This document shows, piece after piece, positions 11,081-21,845 of a stretch of DNA of 64,000 nt. The stretch lies in contig CM034233.1 of NCBI GenBank assembly GCA_019916065.1, forward strand, positions 48,866,509 to 48,930,508. Reading direction: 5' to 3'. The position numbers were made by a program, and so were the translations under genes. A model generated the notes under the pieces. The model worked only from the letters and a program-made list of their open reading frames with translations, was not told the DNA's origin and did not search any database. This DNA is from Vitellaria paradoxa. Lineage: Eukaryota; Streptophyta; Magnoliopsida; Ericales; Sapotaceae. How positions within the stretch are numbered: position 1 is the stretch's first letter; the number at the start of each line of letters is the position of its first letter.

Positions 11081-12632
11081 ACCGCTATGAGAATGCGCGT
11101 CTAAACTAACCGCCAAGTGCAAGGGTGTGCGGTCTAGTTTTAACTCGGTAAGTTCGAGGTCGAATTCACAAGGAACCTAAGGTTTAGTTTCTAAGTTATC
11201 AAGAATATTCGAACTTCAAATACTAGGAAATTTTAAAGGTTCTGTACCTAAATTTGAAAGTTGGAAAGTTTAAAACTTAACTAAACCTAAACAAGAATTA
11301 AATAAAGAAAGTTGCAAAGAAAAGAAATTCTTAAATAAAAATATTTTTTTGTAATTTCAGAAATACTTAATTATGCATTCAAGATTTAAAGAAAGTTTGC
11401 TAACCTAAACAAGATTGTAAGAAAACAAGCAATTGATTTAGTAAATTAAATTCAATAAATAAAACCCTTGATTCAACATTCAAGTTCAGGTAGAATGAAA
11501 TCAATTTACGTTGTGCCTCAGTTACCAATTAAAATTTCACGTCGAATGGAAAAATCAATTGGAAGATGTCTTCGTTAAAGTTCCTTAAAAGTCCACAATA
11601 CACAACTTCATAGTTGTGGTTCCAAACCCTAGTTTTTAATTTCAAGATTCTTAAAGAAAATTAATGTTTCAAGAACCTTTATCAATGATTACTGAAATAT
11701 GACCAAAAGTTTCTGTTTCGATAGTTCTTGAAATAGAAAACCAGATTTGAAGAGTTTTCGTAGATGTTCACGCGTTTGGGTAATCATCTACAAAAACCTA
11801 GCACAAACATAAATAAACCATTCCACCCTCCCTATGAAGTTAAATCAAGGAAAAGAAACCTACGCTATCATAGTTAAAGAATCCATTCAATCACACAATA
11901 AATCAATATAAAAATAGATGGTTTTAGAAGAAGAAATCTAGACAAAAACTTATACTTGCCGAAAATAAACCTACTCTAATATTAAATCAAGATTCATTCA
12001 AATAAATCAATAAATATTCAATAAGCAAGATATTTAGATGAAGATTAAATCGAAGAAACTATTATTAAAATCAAAATTTTAAATACCGTACTTCAATGCA
12101 TCAAAAGAATGATGAACGATAAACAACACCGAAGCAATCCGACAAATGGCAACAATAAGTCTTGAAATCATCTTACAAAAGAATGAAAAAATAAAGAATC
12201 TAAAGCCCTAAAAATTTCTTGAAAAGTTAGAGGAAAAGAAGAAGAGAAGTCCTTTGGAACGGCTGGACAATCCCTTTTTATAACCATCCTCCCAAAACCC
12301 TAAAAATGAAGAAGGAATTTAAGTTCACGTGTCCAGGTGTCCGGACACCCAATGGGGGTGTCCGGACCGCAGTGTGGTCCAAAATCTTCTCTGCACTTGG
12401 GTGTCCTGAAGGTGTCCGGACACCCCCTTCCTGCACTTGCACCTTATGTTATCCTTCGTCATTTTCTTCGTTTTTAATGCTCCCAATTGCATTTATTGAG
12501 CCTTTTTCACTACAATTAAGAAAAAAAAACATAATTAGCTTAGAAATTAATAAAAAGCATGAATTTAACAAGAAAATACATGAATTTAAACTAAAACAAA
12601 GGCCTTGCGATTACACATTTCAAGTGTAATCA
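11081..12632 (-). mobile_element. 3' LTR of the Athila-like element
   Basis: It is nearly identical to 23128-24732 except for scattered substitutions and a missing block of about 53 bp near 11607. On the minus strand it starts TGATTACA at 12632 and ends with CATTCTCA followed by TAGCGGT. U3 is the right part (12632 to about 12250) and R-U5 the rest. Confidence 0.9.
12275..12282 (-). promoter_or_regulatory. TATA box, Athila-like 3' LTR
   Basis: On the minus strand it reads TATAAAAA followed by GGG, about 355 bp into the LTR. It is conserved at 24376-24382 in the other LTR, immediately upstream of a plausible transcription start. Three TCCGGA palindromes lie 60-145 bp upstream of it (12340, 12361 and 12415). 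Confidence 0.6.
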
Positions 12633-12646
12633 CACCCCCCAACTAG
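12633..12646 (-). promoter_or_regulatory. Polypurine tract, Athila-like element
   Basis: Directly before the 3' LTR the minus strand reads AGTTGGGGGGTG. This is the expected plus-strand primer for reverse transcription. Similar G-runs occur upstream at 13390-13402 and 14290-14302. Confidence 0.75.
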
Positions 12647-14571
12647 AGCATTGCTAGTCCCTAGTAATGGCTTTATTTAAAACGAAATGCTCTACTATCC
12701 TATTTCTCTTTTCATTGGAAACACGGTTACACTTAGCAACGTGCAACAAGCCTTTTAAACCCTTAGGTTTCCCCTAGTGGACGAGTGAAGTCTCGTGAGG
12801 GTTTGCAGTGAATCTACCCACAAAATTCCTAGACTAGCTTAAGGGATGGTAAACAATCATTTCAATAATTCATGCTTTAATTTCAATTATGAAATAGGTG
12901 ACTTAAGCTTGAATTCTTACACAAATTCTCCTAATGTAATGGACTCTCTTCCTATTTTGATCATGCAAAGTCCAGAATGAAAGTTCATATTATCCAATCA
13001 TCATGCCTATCCAGTATGCTCAACGACTGTAGTTTTGACTTCAAATCTCACTTGGATGTTCACTCTCAAATAAAAATTCACTCGATGAGGTTTACTCTCA
13101 TGGTTCATGCAAGAATGCAAATTCAAATAATCATAATGAACCCCAATCAAGGAATGAAATAATCAAATGAAGTATAGAACAATATATAGCTTCATGGATG
13201 GAATGTATTAATGCACACACAAGAAAACCACAATCTTTTACATGAAATGGATCAATGTTCTTAAAATGATTTTCACCCAAAGTCCGTTAGGTCTTTATTA
13301 GGTTGTAACGGGGCCTGGGGGTGATGGCTAAACAACAATGAATATGGAAAATCAAAGTGCATGCCTTAGGATTAAAGTAGTAGTACAATCCTCCCCCCAA
13401 CTTTCTCCTTTCTACTCCTTAAATACCAATATTGATGATTTTTTTTCTTTTTTCATCTTCTTTTTCATCTTTTTCTCTTCTTTATATATATATATATATA
13501 AGACCAAAAGATTTTTTTGATTCACATATAGCTATGTCCTCACTTGCATATCTATATAGTTTTTTTTTCACCTCCAATTTGCCCCTTAACTACCTCTCCA
13601 GACACAGCTAAGACATCCCAAAGCATGCAAGGGTTGGCTCCTACATATCTAAGGTAAAAAGGGTTAAAATTGTGGGTCCAAGAAAATTTTAATAGATTAT
13701 TTTATTTTGAAAGGCTTCAACTTGGTTCCAAAGGCAATAGTTTTAAAAGAAAGGGATACAGTCTTTCAAATAATCCAATGATGGCCTAACATCATTCCCT
13801 AGGTCATCACAATTTCTTCAAAATCAATGATCCATTCATGCAATTGACAAGCAGTAACTTGTTGCATTCAATACCAAAGCAAAATAATGTAATGAAGCTA
13901 TAAAAGAAATATGTGAGATGAAAGAAAATGTAATAAAGAGCTTTATACTCGATCCTCTCAAAAATAACGGTTTTAGGCTCAAAGTCTCACAAAAGAGAGG
14001 TTTTTAAGTCTCCACTTGTGTCTTGACATACCTGATTGACTATGTCTCATGAACTCTATTCCCTAACACACTGAAGTTCCCTTGATCTCAAGTAAAAAGT
14101 CTACTAGACATTTGAAAAATTTATACTGAATTTCTCACTTTAGTTACCTTCTCACAAATGAAAATCAAAACATTCCTTATTTCCATGATTGCTACCATCC
14201 TCAAACTAGTTATACACCCTCACATTAGTCACTATATGTCAAAAAGTTGATTAGTGTTTTACCTATCAAAAAATTTTTTTTCATTCAATGTCCCCCCCAA
14301 CTAAAGTCACACATTGTCCCTAATGTGTGTCATGAAATCCTAACTAACAAGGGAAGATGATTATGAATGTGTGTATAAAAGAATGATAGGTGACTAATGA
14401 CAAGAAGTGAATAATGACAATAAGGACAAGAAAAACAATAAAAGACAAATATAGAAAAAATAAAGAAAAGCGTAGATAATACCTCATGTCGTCATCAATT
14501 GAAGCAAGTGCATCATGAAGAAAAGGAGAAACCATGTGTGAGAACTCCCACGATGAAGGTGATTTAATGAG
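12647..14571. other. Long 3' non-coding region of the Athila-like element
   Basis: This is about 1.9 kb between the 3' ORFs and the polypurine tract with no convincing coding frame. It has T-rich tracts (13440-13500) and a TATATATA run (13484-13502). Two further CCCCCCCAACT tracts at 13390 and 14290 look like extra polypurine tracts on the minus strand. The part at 12655-12800 has a diverged relative at 36640-36850. Confidence 0.6.
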
Positions 14572-15003
14572 CTACGCGGTTAGTTCACTCTCATCGTACT
14601 TACCACTTTCATCAGGTACCTCTTCAAGGGCTGGCATATCCTCCCACGTAGAGAAATCCTCAGATGACGTAATAGATAGGTGGTCACAGTCAGTGGGTGG
14701 AGCATCAGGCCACTCTTGAGCTATAACAATTTCTTCCCATTCCATTCTAACATTTATCTCTAAGTTAGCTTCAGCCCACCAGGCAGCCTCAAAAAATTGA
14801 TGAGGTGCTAAGGTGAAAAATGGGGGAACATATTCAGCTAAAGGCAATGCATCACTTTCTATAAATAAAACGTCAGGCCAAGAACTCAAACTACACTCAG
14901 AACTCACAGAGGAACTTTCAGAGTCACTCTCATAGTCACTCTTATCCCTACTGCTAATTGATAAAACATCCCATTTACGCTTGTGACCCCTGACACAACC
15001 CAC
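14572..15003 (-). CDS. Hypothetical acidic 143-residue ORF in the Athila-like 3' region
   Basis: An uninterrupted 143-codon frame begins MGCVRGHKRKWDV and becomes strongly acidic and serine-rich (around residues 18-45), with several tryptophans later (FFEAAWWAEANLE, MEWEEI). I do not recognise the family. It lies downstream of the transposon-protein ORF and upstream of the polypurine tract, on the element's strand. It has no stop codons, whereas gag-pol and the transposon-protein ORF around it are all broken. It could be an exon or C-terminal part of the broken 3' ORF, a captured host fragment, or a chance frame. No signal peptide or membrane segment is seen. Confidence 0.3.
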   Translation of the reverse strand: MGCVRGHKRKWDVLSISSRDKSDYESDSESSSVSSECSLSSWPDVLFIESDALPLAEYVPPFFTLAPHQFFEAAWWAEANLEINVRMEWEEIVIAQEWPDAPPTDCDHLSITSSEDFSTWEDMPALEEVPDESGKYDESELTA

Positions 15004-15654
15004 ATTAGCATCTTGAGTAACATCCGTATGTAAAGTAGTTAAACTGTACCTATACTTTCATAAATCAAACAAAGTAAAGCTATGAAATCATGAGGCAATA
15101 GATATCGACAAGCAAGAAGCAATGAATCCACAAAATTAATATAACAAAAACAAAATACAAGCAAAATAACATTCCTAATCTAATAAAAAAATAACCGAGT
15201 TTAGGGGTACAAAGTTAAACTAGCAATTCATGCCTAACTCGCAAAACTGTCATCAACTTATAATTAAACAAAAACAAGAAAGAACTAAAAAAGAAAGGTC
15301 TCCTCTAATCCTATGGTGGAGGATGATGAGAATCACGAAGATGATCTAGGATGCACTGTAGAAGATGAGTCTGTGTCTGTTGCTCTTGCTGCATAGCCAT
15401 TTGTGTATGTTGTAAACTCAAAAGCAATCCATGATCCACCTCCTGATTGTGCTTCAAGCGGTTTATTTACGCCATCAGTTCTACCATGGAAATGTTAAGC
15501 TCATCATCTTCTTCCTCTACCTCATCCCATGGGCGCTGAGAGCTACTCTCCCCTGGTCGCTTCTTCTTCTTGCTCTTTGTCACATTCCCTTAGACTTTGC
15601 ATATAAGGTGGCCGTTAGAGGTTGAAGTCGGGGAGCTATAGGCAAATCTGTGGG

Positions 15655-16404
15655 TATCTATGCACCTTTCCGTCGAAAAATCTCGGTAAGAGCTCCACCA
15701 AAAGGAATGCCAAATTGCCCTCCTTTTTGCTCAAAGGTAAAAGCAATTTGGTGCCAAATAAAAGAAGGTAAATCTATGGTCATTCTTGTCCCAATTGCAA
15801 AGATCAAACGGGCTCGTGCGGGATTACAGTCTGAATTCCTATTTTGGGGTAAAAGATTGGTGCTGGAGAACATGTGCAGGGCCCAGTACTTAGCGGTTAA
15901 AGCAAAGAGAGGCTTTCTATATTCATCGGCCCATTCCTAGTTGTCAGTCAAAACTTCCTGTGTGATTACATGTAGGGGTGGGCCTCCTTCACTGGGATAG
16001 GAAAATTCCGAGTGTTGCACTCGAGGTAATTGAAATATCTCAGCAAAATCTGTTGGGGTCAATTTAATTTCAACTCCACAGACCCATCCCATGAGTTGCT
16101 CTCTCCCTTTTCGCTTGTTTATAGAATCTTCTCGAATGTTTGCAAAGAATTCCCGTACAACATCGGAAACACACAAAGCTTGGAATTGGGCAATATGTAA
16201 CCATTGTCGGCCCTCAAAATTTTGGAGAAGTAAAAATTCCTCGCCATTGAATTGATTAATTCACCAAACCCTCTCCACCACCATGGGTTTGTGACACCAC
16301 ACATCATCATACTATTTTTCTGCATCCCCTCCCCAGAATTGGTCACTATCATAGGATGGTGTTCCAAGTTGCCTATTAGCATGTTGCTTTGTCCTTGGTG
16401 GCAT
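15655..16404 (-). pseudogene. 3' ORF with putative plant transposon protein domain (PF20167 type)
   Basis: The ATG at 16404 opens MPPRTKQHANRQ followed by YDSDQFWGGDAEK, a stop, YDDVWCHKPMVVERVW, a stop and FEGRQWLHIAQF. After a frameshift near 16170 it continues VSDVVREFFANIRED, GVEIKLTPTDFAEIFQLPRV, a stop near 15938, then ALHMFSSTNLLPQNRNSD, FAIGTRMTIDLPSFIWHQI and GALTEIFRRKGA. This order (VVREF, LP-PRV, NLLP, IPS-I) is the conserved layout of the plant-transposon-associated domain found downstream of integrase in many gypsy elements. Its biochemical role is unknown. At least three lesions make it non-functional as read. A putative leader intron and promoter boxes lie upstream. Confidence 0.7.
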
Positions 16405-16408
16405 TGCA

Positions 16409-16887
16409 CTAATCAAAGAATAAATATTGGTAACACAATGAGACCAATTCCTATGTCCACACAAATTCAGTGGCCCACTTCTAATAAAGCATTAGAAAGA
16501 TTAAATCAAAGGAAATTGTGTCTTTCATAGGACCACAACTTGACTTATGCCTTCCATTGATGGGAATTGGGGTAACACATCAAAATTGGGCCCTTACATT
16601 TCAACATTGATGTAAAGAGAGTAAGTTTAACACAATAAGTTTTTGAAAAAAAAAAAAAAGCACAATTTTGGTCAACCCAAAGCTCACCCGTATGGAGGCA
16701 TAAGGTTCCATGGGTATATTCCCATTTTAACCAAAAGCTCATATGAAATTGAAAAATGGACTCCATAGAAGTAGTATGCTCCATTAATGGTTGGATTTTT
16801 GAAAGAAATTGAAAGCAAAGCAGTAGGAAGAACCCTAGGTACTCCATTCTCAATGTTAGGGCTCTAATGGAGGATGAAGAAACATAC
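16409..16887 (-). other. Putative leader intron before the Athila-like 3' ORF
   Basis: On the minus strand, AACTAG is followed by GTATGT (a strong plant 5' splice site, GT at 16887-16886). TTCTTTGATTAG ends at 16409, a plausible 3' splice site. The candidate intron of 479 bp is AT-rich and contains no long in-frame coding sequence. Splicing would place the ORF ATG (16404) four bases into the next exon. This is inference from sequence only. Confidence 0.35.
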
Positions 16888-17079
16888 CTAGTTAAGAGGA
16901 CCGCCCAAGCTTGAAGGAGACCAGAAATTCGCGGCAAAATCCACTAAATTTCAGCAATCCGTGGCTTTAGATGGTTTTAGATCGAAGAGGAAGTGTTGGG
17001 GATTGTAGGAGGTGGCCATGGGAGGTAGAGAGAGATGAAGGAATTGGGTAAAAGAAGAGAAATTAGCTTTTTCAAGTCT

Positions 17080-17180
17080 CTAGGTGTCCGGACCGGCTTC
17101 GGGGTGTCTGGACCGGGATGATGAAGGATTGATAAAGAGCCCACTGTGGTCCAGACCGATAATGGGGTGTCCGGACCGAC
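17080..17180 (-). promoter_or_regulatory. TCCGGA palindrome cluster upstream of the Athila-like 3' ORF
   Basis: TCCGGA occurs at 17087 and 17170 with degenerate partners at 17107 (TCTGGA) and near 17148 (TCCAGA). The same boxes occur in the U3 of both LTRs, upstream of the TATA. On the minus strand the cluster is followed by a CT-rich leader and an ATG at 17019 in good context that opens only a 22-codon frame. Confidence 0.4.
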
Positions 17181-17443
17181 AGTCCAAATTTTGTTTTTTA
17201 AATAATAGATCCTAACCTAAAATAAAATGGATAAAATTAACCTAATATTCCTAATAAAATTTCCCTTTAAATAACATTAGTAACTATTCTAATTAATATA
17301 CAACAAAGAATCTCTTGAATGTGAATTATTCATAAGGAGGGGGATCCAAAAGGTCCCAAGTTTCGATTAAACCCACAAACTTCTCTAAATAAGGTTTTAA
17401 TCGATTTCCATTCCTTTTAAATCGATGTCTATTCTTTGGGTTT

Positions 17444-18712
17444 TTAAATTTCAATGGCTCCATAGTCTGATGCATATGTTACAATGAAAGGGCATGACCA
17501 TTTAGATTGTAGTTTACTTGGAAATAAGTGCAATCGTGATCGATAAAGAAGTACTTTCTGACCTTCATGGAATGATCGTCTTGCAATGTGTTGGTCATGT
17601 ACTTTCTTCATCTTTTCCTTTGAAATTAAGGCATTTTCATAGGCATCATTTCGTATCTCTTCCATTTCTGCAATTTGTAGTTTACGATGTAGCCCTGCTT
17701 CATCAATATTGACATTAAACTGTTTAATCGCCCAATAAGCTTTATGCTCTAATTCAACGGGCAAATGGCATAGCTTCCCATAAACTAATCGATAAGGTGA
17801 CATTCCCATACTAGTTTTGTATGCAGTACGATATGCCCACAGGGAATCTATCAACCTCAATGACCAATCCTTGCGGTTAGGATTAATCGTCTTTTCTAAG
17901 ATTTGTTTGATCTCTCTATTCACTAGCTTTACTTGGCCACTTGTTTGGGGGTGATAAGAAGTACTTACTTTATGTGCCACCCCATATTTAAGCAATAGAT
18001 TCCTTACTGGTTGATTGCAGAAATGTGTTCCTCCATCGCTAATTATTGCTTGAGGTACCCCAAAATGTGAAAATATGTTTTCATGAAGGAATTTGAGCAC
18101 TACTTTATGGTCATTCGTCCTAGTTGCAACTGCTTCTACCCATTTAGACATGTAATCAACCCCTACCAAGATGAATTCATATCCAAAAGAAATTAGAAAA
18201 GGGCCCATGAAGTCTATTCCCCAACAATCAAATACTTCTAACATGAGAATAGGGGATAGAGGCATCATGTTCCTTCAGGTCAAGCTCCCTAAATGTTGAC
18301 ATCAATCACAGGTGGTACAGAATTGATGTACATCCTTGAATAACATAGGCCAGTAAAATCCACATTGTAAAATCTTGGCATCTGTTTTATTTGTGGAAAA
18401 ATGACCACCACACGCTTGAGAATGGGAGAACTCCATTATCCCTGGAACTTCCCATTCAGGAATACATCGTTGAATAACCTGATCCAGACAATATTTGAAT
18501 AGGTACGGATTATCCCAAAAGAAAACTCTCACATTTCTAAGGAATTTCTTCCTATCCTTGGAACTCCATTCAATTGGGATTTTACCTGTCACTAAGTAAT
18601 TAGCAATATTAGTGTACCAAGGTAGGTTGGATGCTGTTATTGCTTGCACTTGAAACAATGGTTCATCCGGGAAGCTATCATTGATTTGCATATCATCTTT
18701 GGGATAGGCTTT
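17444..18712 (-). pseudogene. Athila-like integrase
   Basis: The frame holds the zinc-binding domain ([14 protein letters not shown], then CTTCD, a stop and CQ). The catalytic core has its first Asp in WGIDFMGPF and its second in IISDGGTHF. Exactly 35 residues later, at the position of the catalytic Glu, is Lys in [11 protein letters not shown]. The C-terminal part runs through [24 protein letters not shown] to [17 protein letters not shown] and KWSCPFIV. In-frame stops occur near 18302 and 18281. The role would be chromosomal insertion of cDNA. The stops and the Glu-to-Lys change both argue it is dead. Confidence 0.88.
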
Positions 18713-20012
18713 AACTGGTAAACGTGACACATGATCTTCCACCACGTTCTCCACACCTTTCTTATCTCTTATTTCAAGGTCAAACTCTTGCAATAACAAA
18801 ATCCATCGAATTAATCGTGGTTTAGCCTCTTGTTTGGTCAACAGGTACTTGAGTGCAGAATGATCAGTAAAAACGACAACTGTTGAACCAATGAGATAAG
18901 ATCTAAATTTCTCAAGAGTGAAGACAACTGCTAGTAATTCCTTTTCAGTTGTTGTTTAATTCTTTTGCGCATCATTAAGAGTTTTACTAGTGTAATAAAT
19001 GACATGCGCCTTTTTATCTCTTCTCTGTCCTAACACGGCTCCAATAGCATGGTCACTCACGTCACACATGAGTTCAAAGGGTAGTGACCAATCAGGAGAT
19101 TGTAATATAGGAGTTGTAGTTAGACATCCCTTGAGTGTATCGAAAGCTTGCTGGCATTGATCAGTCCATTCAAATGAGGTGTCTTGTGTTAGTAATTGAC
19201 ACAAGGGTCTAGAAATCTCGCTGAATGACAGAATAAATCTTCGATAGAACCCAGCATACCCCAGGAAGCTTCTGATATCCTTTACTGATTGGGGTGTAGG
19301 AAGCTTTTGTATCAATTCTATCTTTGCTTGATCTACCTGGATGCCATCTTTTGAAACTATGCCCTAGTACTATGCCTTGTGTCACCATAAAGTGACACTT
19401 TTCCCAATTAAGCACAGTGTTCTTTTCCTCACATCGTGTTAATACTAGATCAAGGTGTTGCAAACACTGCTCGAATGAGTTTCCATAGACAGAGAAATCG
19501 TCCATAAAGACTTCAACGATTTCTTCTACCATTTCACTAAATATACTAATCATGCAGCGTTGAAAGGTGGTAGGGGCGTTACACAGGCCAAACGGCATTC
19601 GTTTATATGCAAAGGTGCCAAAGGGACAAGTGAATGTAGTTTTTGCTTGGTCTTCTAGACCTACCTCTATTTGATTATAGCCTGAATAGCCATCTAGAAA
19701 GCAATAGTATGCACGTCCAGCCACTCTTTCTAAAACCTGATCTAAGAACGGAAGAGGGAAGTGGTCTTTTCTAGTGACTGCATTGAGTTTCCTATAATCA
19801 ATGCAGACTCGCCAGCCAGTTTGTACTCTCGTTGGGACTAGCTCATTATTTTCATTTCGAACTATGGTAATACCTGACTTCTTAGGTACTACTTGTGTGG
19901 GACTTACCCATTGGGAATTAGAAATTGGGTAGATTATCCCTACATCAAGCAACTTTAATACCTCAGCCCGTACTACCTCTTTCATATTTGGATTGAGCCT
20001 TCTTTGCATTTG
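18713..20012 (-). pseudogene. Athila-like reverse transcriptase / RNase H
   Basis: RT begins at QRRLNPNMKEVV just after a single stop codon that ends the Gag-protease frame. It runs through ISNSQWVSPTQVVPKKSG, GWRVCIDYRKLNAVTRKD, PFLDQVLERVAG and YYCFLDGYSGYNQI to the active site VFMDDFSVYG near 19490-19520. A frameshift lies near 19350, after FMVTQGIVLGH. The frame then resumes with LPTPQSVKDIRSFLGYAGFY and the RNase H segment. One stop at 18956 replaces the Tyr expected before [11 protein letters not shown]. The domain ends near EDHVSRLPV at 18713. Only a few lesions are present, consistent with a young copy. Confidence 0.92.
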
Positions 20013-21845
20013 TCAGACTCGCTTGGCACCCTCCTCTAAATAGATACGATGTGTACAAAGGAGTGGACTTGTATCGATTAAATCCGCCGCTGACCATTCC
20101 AATGCCTTCTTATGGGTTTGTGAAAGTTTTACTAATGTGCGCTCCTGATCAGTAGTTAATTCCAAGGAAATAACTATGGGATAGGTTTCACCTTCGCCTA
20201 GAAAAGCATATTTCAAAGTAGGAGGTAAAGGTTTCCTATCAAGACTTGGGGCTTTCACATTTGACGATTGAGCTTTATTCAGGAGTGGCCCCAAATTCTC
20301 GAACGTTAGTGCCCAGTTACTAATGGACATTATAGGGCAAATGTCTAACCATTCGTATATCATTTTGCTCACTTTGCCATGAATCATAGGATCTCCCTTT
20401 TCCACATCACAACATAGTACCCTTTCTAAAGGGTCTTCAAAAAATTCACAATCAATGTAGTCTTGCACTATGGTCTTGACTACATCTACTTCTTGTATCT
20501 TAGACACCTCTTTTGGTTGTTTAGTCACATGAAAAATGTTCATCTCAAATTCTATATTACCAAAAGACATCTTCATGGATCCATTCCTGCAGTTAATTAA
20601 GGCATTTGAAGTTGCTAGGAATGGCCGTCCAAGAATTACTGGTGTCTGGTCTATCGTTGATAAACTGGTGAGTGGTTGGGTATCAAGGATTATAAAATCC
20701 ACTGGAAAATAAAAATTTTCCACTTGCACTAGTACATCTTCAACTATACCTCGTGGGACTTTAATAGATCTATCAACAAGTTGTAAAGTCACACAGGTAG
20801 GTTTTATCTCTCCTAAGCCCAGTTGTTCGTACACTGAATAGGGAAGTAGGTTCACACTCACTCCTAAATCAAGAAGTGCTAGACTAATAAAGAATTCCCC
20901 TATATAGCAAGAAATAGTAGAACAACCTGGGTCCTTATATTTCAGGGGTGTGCGACATTGAAGAATAGCACATGCTTGTTCAGTTAGGAAAGCTTTTTCC
21001 TGAACATTCAGTCCCCTCTTTACAGTGCATAGTTCTTTCAAAAATTTTGCGTACACTGGGATTTGCTTAATTGTATCTAAAAAAGGTATGTTTTTTTTTA
21101 CTTGTTTAAACACCTCTAGCAATTCAGCTGCTTGAGCTTCTGTCTTAGCTATTAAGAGCCTTTGAGGGAATGGTGCTTTAAGGACGTATTCTCTAGGTAC
21201 TACCATTGGTTCTTCTTCTTTTCCTTTTTGTTTCTCCCCTTTCTCTTCCTTATTCTTATCTTTCTCATGCTCCTCTTCTTGTAGGACTATAGGTTGTTTT
21301 CCTTCCCTCTTATTATCTTCCAACATCCGCTTAGGTTCTAACTCTTCCCTAACCTCAACCATCTTAGGGTGAATGGTTTTATCTATAGTTTTACCACTCC
21401 TAAGTGTCGTGATGTTTTGTACCTGTTCAATATTGCTAGGCAAATTGGAAGACCCTTCAACATTTTTCACTTGGGCAGTTGGATTTGGACATAGTTGAGC
21501 AGGGAATTGACCTTTAGGTTGTGCAGTCAAAGTTTGAGTCAAAAGAGTCAATTGCCCCTTAATATCATCCAAAGTTCTATTATTTTGAGCCCAAAATGTG
21601 GATTGTGTGTTCATAAACTGTTGAAGTGTTTCCTCTGTGGACCTCTTGTTGGGAGGAATGTATGGAGTATGCTGTGAAGGTCCCGCATTCTGAGGCAATC
21701 CTGGATTGGTGACTGGAACTTGAGGAATTGGAGGAGGTGGAGCATGATAAGGTTGTGCCATTTGGGCTCCATCATTTCTCCAAGTAAAATTTGGATGGTT
21801 CCTCACAGCCGGATTATATGTTTCAGAATACAAATTTCTCCCCAA
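20013..21845 (-). pseudogene. Athila-like Gag C-terminus and aspartic protease frame
   Basis: This long open frame carries a proline-rich linker (YHAPPPPIPQVP, residues 30-45), a lysine/glutamate-rich low-complexity segment (about 165-215), and PFPQRLLIAKTE followed by the protease. The active-site phrase is ALLDLGVSVNLLPYSVYEQLGLG near residues 325-350. Athila-type proteases usually read D-L-G-A-S, so the Val in place of Ala is a conservative change. VILGRPFLATSNALI closes the domain near residue 405-420. A stop at 20013-20015 separates it from reverse transcriptase, with which it would be fused in an active polyprotein. Confidence 0.85.

Noticed and set aside
12306..12629. 107-codon frame on the plus strand, repeated at 24319-24642
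   Set aside because: It lies in the U3 of the minus-strand LTRs on the opposite strand. It appears twice only because the LTR does, and has no recognised domain.
14534..14719. Plus-strand frame overlapping the acidic ORF
   Set aside because: It is antisense to the longer minus-strand frame and shows no motif.
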